Shown piece by piece: positions 1 through 11,876 of a DNA stretch of 64,000 nt. The translations under genes and the position numbers were made by a program. Every line of letters begins with the position of its first letter. The stretch's first letter is position 1. Location: contig LSRX01000371.1 of NCBI GenBank assembly GCA_001939145.1, positions 523,375 through 587,374 of the forward strand, read 5' to 3'. The notes below the pieces were generated by a model that saw only the letters and a program-made list of their open reading frames with translations, had not been told where the DNA came from and ran no database searches. Source of the stretch: Symbiodinium microadriaticum. Taxonomy: Eukaryota; Sar; Dinophyceae; Suessiales; Symbiodiniaceae.

Positions 1-338
1 GCACTTTCATCCAGGCTTCGTCAGCAATTGATCCCGAAGACGCCGGTGACTGAGGCAAAGCCCGGCTGAGGCAGTCCTGGGAAGCACGGTCTCAACATGT
101 CTCAACTGCCTACAGGGCGTGGGAATTCTGCACGTGGAATGTGAGTCGCTCCAGATTTCATGCATCTGTGTCGCAACCCGAACTCTCACTATGGCAAGCC
201 GCAGCAGCAGAAGTATCACCGTGTCTCGGCGGCTGACATTCCGTCCAGAATGCCACAAGTTAAAAGCCATGGCGAATGTGCCAGGTCTCCACCGCTGTTT
301 TCTGTCTGCAGGCTTTGCTAGCTGGGTGAGTGTGAGTT

Positions 339-360
339 TGTGTGTGTGTGTGTGTGTGTG
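339..360. repeat. (TG)11 microsatellite
   Basis: Pure TG dinucleotide run. The surrounding 1-1166 stretch contains no coding segment I can support on either strand; short open frames there look like chance. Confidence 0.9.
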
Positions 361-663
361 CGCTGACTGTTGAGGGCTTCGATAACATCTGTGCCGCCTT
401 GCATGGCATCATGACATCTCTAGGACTCTAGGCCGTGCGGTCCGCCAATCCTTTCTGCAATGTGTTTGGCCTTCGGTGCTGCTGGCCGCATGGCTACGTT
501 TGCTCTGTACAACTGGTGCCGTCAGCAGCACACCATCAAGAACAATCGATGATCCCGATGTCACATCCCGATGTCAGCATGTAGGGCGCTCATTGTGCCT
601 CGCAAATGTCGCAGCGCGCGTTCTCTCTCCTGCAGAGCACAGCAAAAGATCTGTTCATGGTCC

Positions 664-664
<1 letters not shown>

Positions 665-700
<36 letters not shown>
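665..700. repeat. (CAG)12 trinucleotide repeat
   Basis: Twelve uninterrupted CAG units. The frames crossing it read poly-Gln, poly-Ser or poly-Ala on plus and poly-Leu, poly-Cys or poly-Ala on minus. None has convincing flanking coding sequence, so I call it a simple repeat rather than a polyQ gene. Confidence 0.9.
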
Positions 701-701
<1 letters not shown>

Positions 702-1166
702 GGCCTGTCCCGTGCATCAATGATCCCTTCTTTGTCTGAAAACACGCTCGAGCGAGTTTCTGGCCTCTCCGATGCCGCAGCTTCTTTGGCGATTTGTTCC
801 TTGTTGGCAGCCACAGCATTGCTGAAGGAGGACATCCAGCAGCCGCTCTGTCTGCACAGCGCTCCTCAGCCTGGATCTGCGCCGGATCCTTCAAAGGGTG
901 TGGAACGGCCTTGGCCCAGGTATGCCCAGGCCATGCATGAGGGATCTTGACTCGAATGGCAGTTGATTCGGTAACTGTGGCTCCGGCGCTCGCTGCATTC
1001 GCCGCATCGGCAGGCTCGGCACACTCGACAGTTCCAGCAGGAGGAACCTCCGCCATTGAGACTGACCCGACTTGCAAGCATAGTTGCTGCACAGATACAT
1101 TCCCCCTCGATGCCCAGTATTGTAAGAGCACGGCTGTACTTTGGGCGAAGCGAGCAGGTGCAACAG

Positions 1167-2015
1167 CTACAGCCTCCCAGTGTCAAAGTGCTTGAGATAT
1201 TCAGCTACTGCCACCATCCCGGTGCATCCAGCCTGCGGCTGGATTGGGTACTGCACCAGCACACTTGGTCTGGTACCGAGCTGCGGGGCGGCATGTAGAA
1301 CTTGATGCTGGGCTGGGTGCACTAGCCGCACCACCGAGTGCTGGCTCCAGGCAGGAGCAACATGCACAGGCTGATGGGAGCTCGGCGGGCACGCTGCCAT
1401 CACTTGGCAAGGCGGTGAGCTCTCGCGACCCCGACGCACCACAGGAACCACCAAGCCACCACGGGGACACTGCTGAGGAGTTGCCACCGGAGCTGCAAAC
1501 GCAGTCCTCCGCCACAGCAGAGGCCCTGTACTTTCACGGGGCAGCATCTGCGAGGCAGAAGTTGCCATCGGTGGGTATTGACTGCAAGGAGACAGGGGTG
1601 ATCCTGGTGGCAACACGGGCCCCGATGCACTTTCCATCAGTTTGCTACTCAAGATACCTTTAGCAGAGCAGGACAGCGTCTTCCGAAGCGGAACCTGCAC
1701 AGCCGTCTCGTCCGGGCGCTCCCCACCAACATCTGAAGACTTCTCGCTTGCTGCTACAGAATCATCTCCCGCTGCCGTGGAGCCATCCATCTTGCTATCT
1801 CCTGCCGGAGTTGACGTTCGCATGTCTGTCTGCCTGTCGGCACCTGTGAAAGCCAAGATGTTCAAGACCTTCTTCTCAGCATTCTCAGCCAAGGAAGGCT
1901 CATTCAAGGCAAGGAAAGGCTTGGCACGAGACCTGACATGGGCACGACTGTACCAGTGCTCACTCGTAGAGGTGCAGAAGCTATTGCCGGCTCCTACACA
2001 GTTCAGGAAGTGCAC
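1167..2015 (-). CDS. Hypothetical Pro/Ser-rich open frame (possible exon)
   Basis: This 282-codon uninterrupted minus-strand frame is long for the left third of the window. Residues 30-60 look like ordinary protein (a Lys/Glu/Leu segment). The middle is rich in Ser, Thr, Asp and Gly, and the C-terminal half in Pro, Gln, His and Val. No domain, signal peptide or membrane segment is recognised. It could be a single exon of a larger gene or a chance frame in GC-rich DNA. Plus-strand frames overlap it but are more broken. Start and end are those of the open frame, not of proven splice sites. Confidence 0.35.
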   Translation of the reverse strand: MHFLNCVGAGNSFCTSTSEHWYSRAHVRSRAKPFLALNEPSLAENAEKKVLNILAFTGADRQTDMRTSTPAGDSKMDGSTAAGDDSVAASEKSSDVGGERPDETAVQVPLRKTLSCSAKGILSSKLMESASGPVLPPGSPLSPCSQYPPMATSASQMLPRESTGPLLWRRTAFAAPVATPQQCPRGGLVVPVVRRGRESSPPCQVMAACPPSSHQPVHVAPAWSQHSVVRLVHPAQHQVLHAAPQLGTRPSVLVQYPIQPQAGCTGMVAVAEYLKHFDTGRL

Positions 2016-3685
2016 AGCCGCATAACATCACCGGAATAAGCACGTTCCTACGGATAAGCACGAACGACACCTGCGCGGCGAAGCGTGTGAAGTTGAGGCC
2101 GGGCTTGGGGAACCGGCTCTTCCTGCAGTCATCGTCCACTCCATCAAGCTCGGAACGCCATTGCAGTGCGTGCCTGGAGCACTGGTGCTGCGCCGCAAGC
2201 TGCGAGGCGCGAACATGGCTCCAGGCCCGTGGTAAATTCAGGTTGTGAAAAAGAAACTGTCTGCATAAAGCTCGGCTATGTCAGTTCTGGGCCTGCGGGA
2301 AGAGGGACTGCCACTCTGCTGTCAAGCAAGCACCGTGAGGCCAGGTGAGGCTAGATGTGGGCTCTACAGGAGTCACAGCGTTGCTAAGAACTAGGCACTG
2401 GCGTTTACGAAGAAGTCATATCACTGTTCGTGGTTGGAAAGCTTGGAGATTGCGACACAACTTCGTGCGCAGCGGCCGTGCTAATCAGGTCTGACCATCC
2501 ACCAAAAGCAGTCACAAGACCTGCAACTTTCGCAGGATGGAGCTCCAAAACACTTCCACAACAATCACAATTTATTAGTTTACAAACATCACGCAATGCG
2601 ACAGAAATTGATCGCAGACACACAGTGCCGACAGCAAACAAAGCGCACACACACAGTGAAGGACAGCGCAAACCAAGAGCCAGCAGCACCGAGATGTGCA
2701 ACATTATTGCCCAACATGTTCTCCCTGCCAAGTCTCTGAGAAGCTCGCTGCTCAAACTGGTGACAAGGACATCGGCCTCAAAGAAGAGCAGAAGATGTGG
2801 CAGAAGATGGCTCAGGTCATGAGATGTTACGGGCAAATGTCGGACTGGCAACCTCAGCAACCTGAGCAGGCAACACGTGCCATGCAGAGCAGCGCCTGCC
2901 GCGGGTTGTTGTTCCTGAGGCTGTTCCCCCAACCCTCTTGCCACCAGCCTCTCTATGTCTGCGAATCTGCTGCCTGAGGCCCTAGCACAACCACGTGAAC
3001 CTGCTCACTCCATCTGCTCATGTGTTGTCCACGTGGTCAGTCACGGTCTCTCTGTCGGTGCTTAGCGGCACCTCTGGCAGAACCAGCGCGCTGCAGGCCG
3101 GATCAACCTTCCAATTGCAAGCACAATTCCTAAAATAAACCTGAGATGTTCTTAGTCTTAGCGAGGGGGCTTACTTTCTGTGTCCCGATTCGGTGTGACT
3201 GAAATCTTCTGATATGCTGGTTAGCAGTCGCACAAGATGACACGCCCGCCAAAAAAGAACTAGCCGATCAGCGGGAGCGCATGGGTAAGCCGGGTAAGCA
3301 CAGGCACCTCGAACTGAGCCAAGGTGTGGAAGACTTGCCTCCGCTCGAGCTCAATGGCATGCTCAAAGCGCGAGCGGTCAGAAAATCTTCATTTTGTGAG
3401 AATGCCAGCAATGAACCATAGCGGAAAGTTAATGGAACATTCGTTAATCGCATCACTAGGCTACCGCATTCGCTCCGCATATCTTTTTCCTTTCACTGTG
3501 GACCGCCTCGATTCCTGTAGAACCTTGTATCGTGGAGCTTGCGGAGACTCGCCCTCCAGATTGGACGGCGTAGCCAATGTAGTCCTGAAGGTATGGTGCC
3601 CATACCCGTCGGACAGATAGGCTCATATGCCATAGCAAGCGGGCACCTCCGCGCAGGTACAACTCCTGAGGCTAAGCAAAAGAAT
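2016..3685. other. Stretch without a supported gene
   Basis: Only short overlapping frames on both strands. A plus-strand frame around 2720-2860 is rich in Lys, Glu and Gln with heptad-like spacing and might be a stray exon, but no splice site or partner exon confirms it. A 179-codon minus frame (2405-2944) is Leu/Cys-rich and looks like a chance opening. Confidence 0.3.
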
Positions 3686-3728
3686 CTGCCTTTTTGGCTC
3701 AACTGCCAAAGCTTGAGCCAAAAGGCAG
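3686..3728. repeat. Inverted repeat with spliced-leader-like arms
   Basis: The left arm (3686-3702) and right arm (3713-3728) are reverse complements apart from one extra T, separated by a 10-nt loop. On plus, the left arm contains GCCTTTTTGGCTCAA, which matches the dinoflagellate spliced-leader 3' half GCCATTTTGGCTCAA at 14 of 15 bases. On minus, the right arm reads TTTTGGCTCAAG, a perfect match to the last 12 bases of that leader, preceded by GCC with one A missing. It may be a pair of relict leader sequences left by mRNA retroposition, or a coincidental hairpin. Confidence 0.5.
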
Positions 3729-3884
3729 GATGGAGGATAACAAATGATACATGTGCACCCAAGCCTGCCAAACTCGACACATGACATAAATACAGTTACA
3801 GAAATGATATCATTCCGCACAGCCAACACTGCTAGAGTGTAATATCGATGTGGCACATGCGTGTGGTATCGTGTGGTGTTACTG

Positions 3885-4044
3885 GTGCTATTGCTGCTAC
3901 TGCTGCGCTGCGGTTCTGCCCTGCTCCTGCTCATACTGCTGCTCATACTGCTTCTGCTACTGCTTCTGCTACTGCTTCTGCCACTACTACTTCTGCTGAC
4001 GCCTACTACTACTGCTGCTACTACTACCACTACCACTACCACTA

Positions 4045-4090
<46 letters not shown>

Positions 4091-4116
4091 CACTACTACT
4101 ACTACTACTACTACTA
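3885..4116. repeat. CTA/CTG/CCA trinucleotide array
   Basis: About 230 bp of degenerate CTG/CTA triplets grading into nearly pure (CTA)n between about 4004 and 4116. All six frames stay open through it and give homopolymer-like Leu, Thr, Tyr and Val translations, which are artefacts of the repeat. Confidence 0.9.
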
Positions 4117-5990
4117 GTGACACGAAGAGCATAAGCCACAGCACCAAAATGCGTAATGAAAGACTTGACAATTCGGATTCCGAGGATGCCGGCAACTCGT
4201 CAGCAGCTGATGGCGGGAAGACAAAGCCCGGCAGACCCACCTTAAGACACTTCCGGCCACTTCCAGCAAGTGATACTGTCTACCCTTCCAGCTATAAGTG
4301 GCTTTGTCTACATACTATATGTGAGCACATGCTAACCTCACCTCACTCAACAGACCTCGCGACGCAGTGTGGCGGACCACTCATCGTGCAATATGCGGCC
4401 CTGGTGCGATGGACTTGCTTTTGAAGGAATCAACAGCTGGTCTTCACAAACACCTCGTTTGCAAACCTGTTCCATTTCACAAGAACCTGTTGTGCTAGAC
4501 TTACATTTGTTCATACGCACTGTCAACATGTGGCCTGGTCTCAGTGTCTTCCCTTCCGTGGAAAGAAAAGTCAGATCTGAAGTGTCCTTCCTTCACTCCA
4601 GCACTACTCCAGGTAAGGCATGCAAAGACGATCATGGGGAATGACACGATGGTAGGGGCCTAAGTACTGAACTCCCTTAACTTCAGCAACTTTTTCCACA
4701 TGCCCAGAAGTGTCAAATACTTGGACCGTCGGTGCGGAAAGATTGTCGGCGCTCTCAAAATCGGAGAGTGGAAAACAATGTAGGTTTCTAAAGACCCTAA
4801 CCGCCAAAAAACAATGGTTACAGTCACCCAGGCGCTTGAAGATTGTGTTGCACGGGTTGACACTGCTACAGAGTCTTTAGCTTAACATAAACTGCTCCTG
4901 TATTCTATGGCTCGACATGGGGGGCATGAAGTCTAAGGGTAGATTTTCGTGTTTCAATGTGCCGAGGGTGAAGGCCCACAATGGGTCATGTTGAGTTCTC
5001 GTTGCAGCGGATCCGAAAGACCCAAGGTCTCCTCAGAAGCGTTGAGGAGAATCTTGGATTCAGGGTCCGTCCGTCACATGGAACTTTTGATGTGGCCGAA
5101 TGTGTTACGTTGTGTAGAGCAAGACTCTCCTCCACACTCCTGGGGAGACAATGGATCATGGATCCGCTGCAGCAGGGTTCAATGAGACCCAATGTGACCG
5201 ATGCCCGCGTCGTTTTGAGCAGGGCTACGGTAGGTGTCTGTTTGGACTTACGCAGGCAGCATGACAGCGCTGTATGATACATGGTGCTGTCATATGTCAT
5301 ATGTTGTAATTTTCGAGATCTTCCTGGCAAACAATGTTTTCTCATCGAATCGAGCCCCAGGCTTTCACCAGCGCTTCGCGGCTTTGCCCAACTGCCTCCG
5401 TGAAGACCTCATGCACAGGTAGTCAGCGAGATGCCGTCAACCGAGATCTCCCAGGGCGTGAACATGTAGGGCCAGTCGAACGTCCAACGGCTCCTTGGGA
5501 GCCACCCAATTGTCATTGCATTCGCGGAGGTCTGAGGTCTGGCCTTTCGTCAATCTGGGGCAGCGGCTGCCACTGCCCTAGCGAGCCCGCACAGCCACCT
5601 TCATCTGCGGAAGTTTCAAACAGAGGCTAAAGCACTGGCAGCTCCAGTCTCCGCCTTGAGAAAGCTGTGGGTTCCAATTGCTGCCTGTCTGGACTCTCGA
5701 TCGAAACGATTTCAATGGGGGTCTATGCAGCATCTCAAGCAGCAACCTAAAAGGTTAGCAGCTTTACACAAACTGAACGGTCCCCAGCCGACCATATTCT
5801 GCTTCAACAGGAGCTCAAAGCAGAGCAATATGCACACGCCACAAGAATTACAAGACTTCTTTGCGCAGGTGCGCGCGCTTTCATGGCTCGGCCAGCAAAT
5901 GAACCAGACCTTCGGCCGCTCAGCCTCCGACGTCAGTGAATAGCCAGCGGCTTCTCCAACATCACCACGACGGACCTGGGCCAAGAGACT
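4117..5990. other. Stretch without a supported gene
   Basis: No domain, splice-consistent exon pair or RNA gene recognised. Short frames occur on both strands at roughly equal density. Confidence 0.4.
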
Positions 5991-6499
5991 CAGAACCTCT
6001 CTCGTGTTTGACAAACTCTAGGGCTGCCACATGCAGTGCCATGTGCTTCACATCGCTGGGGCCTCCATAGCCACAACCAGCCTCAATGACACGGCTTCCT
6101 GTGCTGGGCGCTCGGCGAACGTTCAATGGTCCCAACCCAGGCCTCGCGGCGTATGGGCAAGACCTGAGCTGCGGCTTTCTCGAGCAATCCTTAGGGGCGT
6201 GCCCTGCCTCGCCTTGCTTGGGGACGCGAAACTTCGCACGGAGGAGAACAACCGACGAATCTCCTGGCACACGGACGTGAAAGAAACGTGCCCGGCTTGT
6301 GTGCAAGCAGGTCTTGTGGATGTGTCGGCACTCGGTGCCCCGGCTGGACGCTCTCGGAGATTGCCCTCCTGCACAAAAGCTCCATCACCACATCGGAAAA
6401 GAAGAAGAAAAAAAAGTTGACGAAGGCACCCACTCCATCAAGCTCAAAGCTTAAGGGGGGCAGCCGCCAGTTGGTGCAGCAACCATGTTGCTGCAAACA

Positions 6500-6980
6500 C
6501 GTGAATCCACAGCAGTGGATGTACAAGCGCAAGCACTTGACAACAGGAGCAGAAGTAGTAGCGAACTTCTCCCAGAATTGCAGAGCACCCCCATTTCTGT
6601 TTTCATTCATAATGATGAGTCGATGAACAGGAAAGCCTTCTTCAGCATTTGCCACGGAGGTCCCTCCAGCGTGCCTGCCGGCTACGAGAGTATGCCAAGC
6701 TCATCTCACGGCCGCAAGTCTGACGCAAACTTCGATGGCCTTGGAAGTATAAGCCTCACCGCAACACGAAATCGACGCACGAAGAAGGTGCCCTCCATCG
6801 TTTTTTTCTCTTAGGTCGAGGCATCGAAACTCCGACTTCAGCGATGGCGCCGTTCCCGGCCTGCAGCTCATCGCATTGCTGTGACAGGAGTTTTGCTATG
6901 GGGCGCCAGAGCAAGAGAAGACTCGAGAAGTACCAGTAGCTGGAGTAGAATCCTCTGGAACATGTCCGACGTCCGAACAC
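6500..6980 (-). CDS. Candidate exons of an unrecognised protein
   Basis: Two minus-strand segments read like protein. About 6980-6756 has a hydrophobic, aromatic stretch (FYSSYWYFSSLLLLW) followed by a helical Gln/Ala/Glu segment and a basic cluster PRPKRKKR. About 6655-6520 reads as an amphipathic segment including HRLIIMNENRNGG. A short hydrophobic stretch then basic residues would fit a membrane-proximal segment. Frames differ between the two pieces, so at least one intron lies between them. No family recognised; coding status is judged by composition only. Confidence 0.25.
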
Positions 6981-7449
6981 TCAACAGCTTCTCTTCCGCT
7001 TGGTACAGCACTGCCGTTCGGCAATCTGTCTCAACGGCCTATCTATGGGCACGTTTTCAACGTGGCTACCTGGTCAGAACTGCCCTGATGTGTGGAAAAA
7101 GAGCGAGGTCTTTTGACCAGTATGCAGTATGCATTAAATGGTCTGCATAGGTGCAACATGTACTGATCACCTTCCCGCCTGCACAGTAACAAGAAAATCC
7201 ATTGCCCAGTTAGTCGGTGTCTATGCGAATACATCCAGGACACAGTGCACACATATGCACATCATGCCTCAGAGAGCGTGCTTTGAGCACTTGGGCCTTG
7301 GGCGTAGCCCTCCACCTGCCCTCCATCCTGAACTTGCTTCGCAAGCTGGAGAGGGCATACCAAATTCCAAGCCTCCACTCCTGCTGCTCTAAGACAACAA
7401 CCCCAGCACTCAACCGAATAACGCTTTAAGGTTCGCCAATCTCCTGGGA

Positions 7450-7682
7450 TCAACCCTCTGCTTTGTCGACTTCTGGTTCCTCGTCTTTCAGCTCGGCTTC
7501 TTCGCACCACTCTTCGAAGACCCTGAACCTGAGGCTCCGCGATACATCCAGATCACCAAACCTGGCGCAGACAAAAAAGCAGATTGGTCCTCGACTCGAA
7601 GCTTAGCTCGATTGAGGCCCGGCGAGCGGTGATAGTCTTCGCAAGCAGCAAACAGTTCTTCTTCAGCCGGGGAGCCCATCAA
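7450..7682 (-). CDS. Candidate 3'-terminal exons with acidic C-terminus
   Basis: From an acceptor-like CTCAG|G the segment 7528-7450 reads as a strongly acidic tail (EEWCEEAELKDEEPEVDKAEG) ending at a TGA, which resembles a genuine C-terminus. Upstream, 7682-7560 reads as a helical segment beginning MGSPAEEELFAACED. I could not fix the donor joining the two. A basic Arg-rich frame also stays open across 7510-7262, so the frame choice is uncertain. Confidence 0.3.
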
Positions 7683-8689
7683 CTGAGATGATATTCAACT
7701 TAGGTGTCAGGATGACCAGCGCGGGATCCTAGGTCGCGCAAGGCCGCAAGTGCTTTGGTGTCCGTGCTCCTGGAGAATGGGTCTGCGGCTGTTCGGTTTT
7801 CGAACAGTGTGTGGAAGCGCCTCCACAGGTAGTCCCGTTCCTGAGCCAAACTGCGCAGATCAACCCCAATCCAGATGCAACCTGGTCAGGTGCCGGGGTG
7901 CCCAGGGGCAGTCAAAGGGCATCACCATCCATGGGGCAGGAGGCGCAGGTCGACCGACCGTCCGTGTGAAGCACTCCTCACTGCAGCCACAACCCACGTG
8001 CTCACTGGCAGCTTTCAGAATCTTGCAGACAATGGCGTCCAAGATCTTCCAAGCAGCCCAGTCAGTGTCGAAGCTGCAGAGCGCCACTTCAAACTTCTGG
8101 CTGGGCTTGCTTAGGATGTCCGGGTCGCGCAGGTCAAGATACAGCCTTCATGGGGGCAATGCAACAAATTCTTTGGGACCCGCAGAGCATCGTGGATTCA
8201 TCGGCACGTCGATCAGTTAGGTGCCCGTACGAGGCCACACGCTGCAGGAGCTCCTATGCAAAAAGATGTATACTTCCTGTTTCTTGGCTTTGCATTGCAT
8301 CGCTTCCCGGAATCCCCGGCTCCCTGTTCCACTGCAGGAGCGTGGGAGGGTAGAGCTGCTTGTCCTCGGCTCAGACAGGAACAAGCTTGTGCTGTGCTAG
8401 GTTGGGGTGGTGGCGACAAGCAAAGCCCAGAGGCAATAGTGCTGGAGGTCATGAAGATGATGCCGAGGATGTCCGCGTCGCCCTAGGCGTGTCTCAGCTC
8501 AAAGTATCGCTGTTCGTACCCGACGCGACGGCAGGTAGTCTGTGGCTAAAGCGACGAGAAGCAAGGGCATCCATTGTAGAAATCGGAAATTCACGGTAAG
8601 CGGTACCTTTCAGCAGGTCTTCGCCAAAGAGGCCGATCAATCCTGCACAATATTGCACATCTCTGCACGCAGCCCAGATCGGGAAAATT
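7683..8689. other. Mostly unassigned; one weak minus-strand exon candidate
   Basis: About 8108-7990 on minus reads as a helical segment (DTDWAAWKILDAIVCKIL) that could be an exon. Nothing else in this stretch is supported. Confidence 0.2.
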
Positions 8690-9180
8690 GCCTGCCTTCG
8701 TGATCACTCGGAGGAGTCGCAGCAACTTGCTTTACGAGCTTGTGCCCTTCTTTATCGTTTCTCAGAAGCTGACTCACGATCCTGAGCTCGTTCGAGCCAT
8801 CTTGCCCAGACGCTCTCACTCCAACTGCTTCCAAGTAGCTCCTCGTAGTTTAGTCGCCCTCACCAAGAGCTGGATAAACACACACCGTAATCAACAGGCT
8901 GCAACGCAAGAGCCAGTATAGCAGCTGACAACCGGACCACCAAATGCTGAAAATTGAGATCCGCCAAGTCGCGATCACGGTCCCCTTAGCTGACTGAAAG
9001 TCGTGCAGACTCTGCACAACTAACTTCTCCATAAAAACAGACGACAATCTGCCATTTGGCGAAGCCGCCATCGAATCTGACAAAGATGTCTTCCATCGCT
9101 TTTCGAGTCCAGCCGGAAGGCTCGAGCCTTTCCATCATGCGACCTGTGCAGTGCTCCATGTGCATGATTATGGTGGACAT
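8690..9180 (-). CDS. Candidate downstream exons of the EF-hand gene
   Basis: Two minus-strand segments are protein-like. About 9180-9050 includes MHMEHCTGRMMERLEPSGW and continues to a segment near DIFVRFDGGF. About 8830-8690 includes NELRIVSQLLRNDKEGHKL. They follow the EF-hand exons on the same strand and may be its continuation. The frames do not run on from one another, so introns are implied, but I could not fix their ends. No second complete EF loop is seen. Confidence 0.3.
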
Positions 9181-9261
9181 GAAACTGCTGGCTCACGAAT
9201 GGCCACACTGATGCACTATGCCGGAATGCGGACACACGACTGCAGTTAGATGAGCCATGTT

Positions 9262-9860
9262 GCTCCATTCCTCCTTGTCGATGAAGCCATCAGCATTTCG
9301 ATCCATCCGATAGAATGCCTTCCGCACACACAGGGGCCTACGGTACCCGATGCTGAGAGGCTCGGCGCCTGTCGGAGGAGGTCGATCGCCTCGTGGCGGT
9401 CGATCTGATCGTACCACTTCTCGAGCATTTGTTCGGCCTTCCTCGGCGGACTTCGACTTTTCTTCTCTTCCATGGAAATTCACAGCTGCAGCCCAGTCCA
9501 CTCCAGCAGGGCTTCCTCCACCTCCCACTTGCGCGCTTGCTCCATCCTCAGTGCGGCATCTTCCAACACAAGCTGGCAGTGTCTGGTGGCTGGAATGTTG
9601 CCCAAATGGGACTGGGAGAAGCGCAGGCCAATCAGTCGTTCTGCATCGGATCGACGAGCATGACTCGGCAAGGGCAAGCAGCCCCGCTGCAATGCCTGGC
9701 GGCAGCGCAGGTGCAGACCAGTCTTAGCCAGCTGTCGGCGATGGTATCGGTCTGGAACATCAACGAGCTCTGCTACATCTGTTGTCACAAGGCATCGCGA
9801 CATGGCCTTAGCCGCCCTTTCCTTGATCTCATGAGGCTCCAGAGGCAGTCGGCCCATCAC
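9262..9860 (-). CDS. EF-hand calcium-binding protein, exons spanning a helical lead and one EF-hand
   Basis: Three exons join in frame. The first ends at 9513 after a charged helical stretch (LRMEQARKWEVEE). The second is 9437-9369 (AEQMLEKWYDQIDRHEAID). The third starts at 9318. The introns are 9512-9438 (75 nt) and 9368-9319 (50 nt), both GC-AG with G at the exon start. The join at 9369/9318 recreates an EF-hand E-helix and loop, LLRQAFYRMDRNADGFID. The 12-residue loop, at 9303-9268, has D at 1, N at 3, D at 5, G at 6, I at 8 and E at 12, so calcium binding is expected. The N-terminal part (9860-9520) stays open but its first half is less convincing. It could be a calmodulin-like regulator or the tail of a larger enzyme or channel; no catalytic domain is visible. 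Confidence 0.55.
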
Positions 9861-11148
9861 CCTTTAAGTAAAGCTTGGATGCGGACACGTGATGACAAAG
9901 CTGCCCTGCTCTAAATAATGTACCATGACTCAGGCACAGTCGGTTGCGGCTACTTTGCAGGTGGTTGAATTTGTGTGAACAAGCCTGGAACAAAAGAAGC
10001 TACGATGCAACGTGTCTCTTCAGCGTTGTCTTTGACTTGCCTCTGCCGGACTGCGACGAGGTGTATACAGGCATGCGATTCATGGAATTCAGGAGCTGAC
10101 TCAGAAGAGAGCTCCACGGTTTCCTGCGTACAGCTCATCGCAGAAGCGACCGGTAATGTTTGTCAATGTCTTTCACATGCTTCCATGGCCTCCGCACCCC
10201 AAAGAAGCAAATGACCTTCCGGCACCTGCGGAGGCCGGAATCACAAACTAAAGAGACTCAGACGTGACCATCTCCCTAACTGCTCTCTCCCACAGCTCGG
10301 ACCTAGCAGCGAGGCCCTTTGCTTTTCAAGCTTGCTTAAACTGCATATACCCAATCGAACGTGTTGACTCCTCCTTTTGCAACTCCGCGCCAGTTGTTGT
10401 TCTTGGGATGACTTGGGTTCACTATCGCGCTTGCCGATGCAATTTTTTGGTACGACGCCAGCTTTCAGAGCGCTACTTGCACTCAAGAAAAGGAAAAAAG
10501 ACTGGCTCCTTCTGAGCCATCGGAGTCACCGCGTCTTGTCTCCCAACGAACGACTGAACCGGAAGGATGTGAGGGGCAAATCACTGCAATGCCGCGGTGC
10601 TCAAAGGTCAAGGCCGTGGGCCAAGGCAACGACAGAAACACGGAAGCCATGCATACGTGTTGCTTCTTGTAGACCCTGCCTCACTCTGGGCCAGGAAGTC
10701 TCTCTGCAAATCGAAGTGCCAACAACGCGGCGGATACCTCCCATTGAGCCATGCCATGAGAGCGCGGCAGCTCGTAGCATTGCCATGCTTGCTCTGACGC
10801 TCTGACTCGGGATTCGATGGATCCGGTCGACCATCGGCCGGGCTCTCATGACACCACACGGGCCGCCTCCGAGCTCCGGAAAAGCTGACCTCGACGAGCA
10901 GCCGAGCCGACAACCCGAGGCCGAGGCTCGAAGCCTCGCGGATGCCTCGGCTTCAGAGCAGACTACACTTTACACTTGAAGACTTAAGACCGTTAAGATT
11001 CTACACCTTGTGAGACATGCGAGCCTTTCATTGTCACAGCTTTGCACAGTTCTGGTCGAGTTGCAGAAGACCCCCCGCCGGTGGCAACGACAGCAACGCA
11101 GCATGAAAGCCGATGACCAGCGAGGCAGCGACTAATTCCAGTGCTTTC
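9861..11148. other. Stretch without a supported gene
   Basis: Only short, mutually contradictory frames. About 10320-10800 has overlapping plus and minus frames with no domain. No RNA gene or strong repeat seen. Confidence 0.35.
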
Positions 11149-11802
11149 CTCAGAAGCGAGGATGTCCACTGGATATGCTAAGATGTGCTATGCTATGCAC
11201 TTGGCGCATGGTCGAAAGCCAAGCAGCTTGAAGCGGGCCCCGATTCCATCCTGGCGAAGGGTGCAACGTTCGGCGCGATCCTGCCCTGAAGTGTTGAGAC
11301 GTGCACAGCTATTTTTGCATTCAAGACATCCCCCGGCGGTTCTAGCACACAATCTGGCAGCAAAGGGTTTGAGTCACTCAAACTTACTCCAATGACTTCC
11401 GAATCTTCTCTTGGAGGGCTTGTGGCAACGGAGCTGAAGTGAACAAACTCACTTCGAAAACTCCCGCCTCCATCTCATCTGCATGAAGCAAAAGGACCTG
11501 GTTGCATGAAAAGCGGCTGCAAGGCCTACACAAGACACAAGAGAAGCACCAGAGCCCATGGAAGAAGCCCCCACCCTGCTGGAAGCGCCGCGGACACGTG
11601 CACGCAGCTGCTCGAGCTGCTCCCGTGTTTGGGGGAACGTCGCCGCCTGTGTGGTGGCAGTATCACTAGCACTAACAGTCGCGCAAGCAAGCCGAAAGTC
11701 GTACATTGTTGAACCCAGACTCAAATCCTGCATCAGCTGGGAAGCGGCAACCAACACGACTACTGCCGACTTTCGTACATAGTGGGGTAGTGGTAGTGGC
11801 TG

Positions 11803-11876
11803 TGGTCGTCGTAGTAGTAGTAGTAGTAGTAGCAGCAGCAGGAGGAGGAGGAGGAGGAGTAGTAGTAGTAGTAGTA
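11803..11876. repeat. GTA/GCA/GGA trinucleotide array
   Basis: A short array of GTA triplets, then GCA, GGA and GTA again. Neighbouring long Val, Leu or Thr-rich frames are artefacts of it. In the flanks, 12544-12218 on minus contains a plausible but unrecognised helical segment (DLVPLEEVVTVAERG); otherwise 11150-13030 holds nothing I can support. Confidence 0.85.

Noticed and set aside
3623..4424. 200-codon frames on both strands around 4 kb
   Set aside because: They owe their length to the CTA array at 3885-4116.
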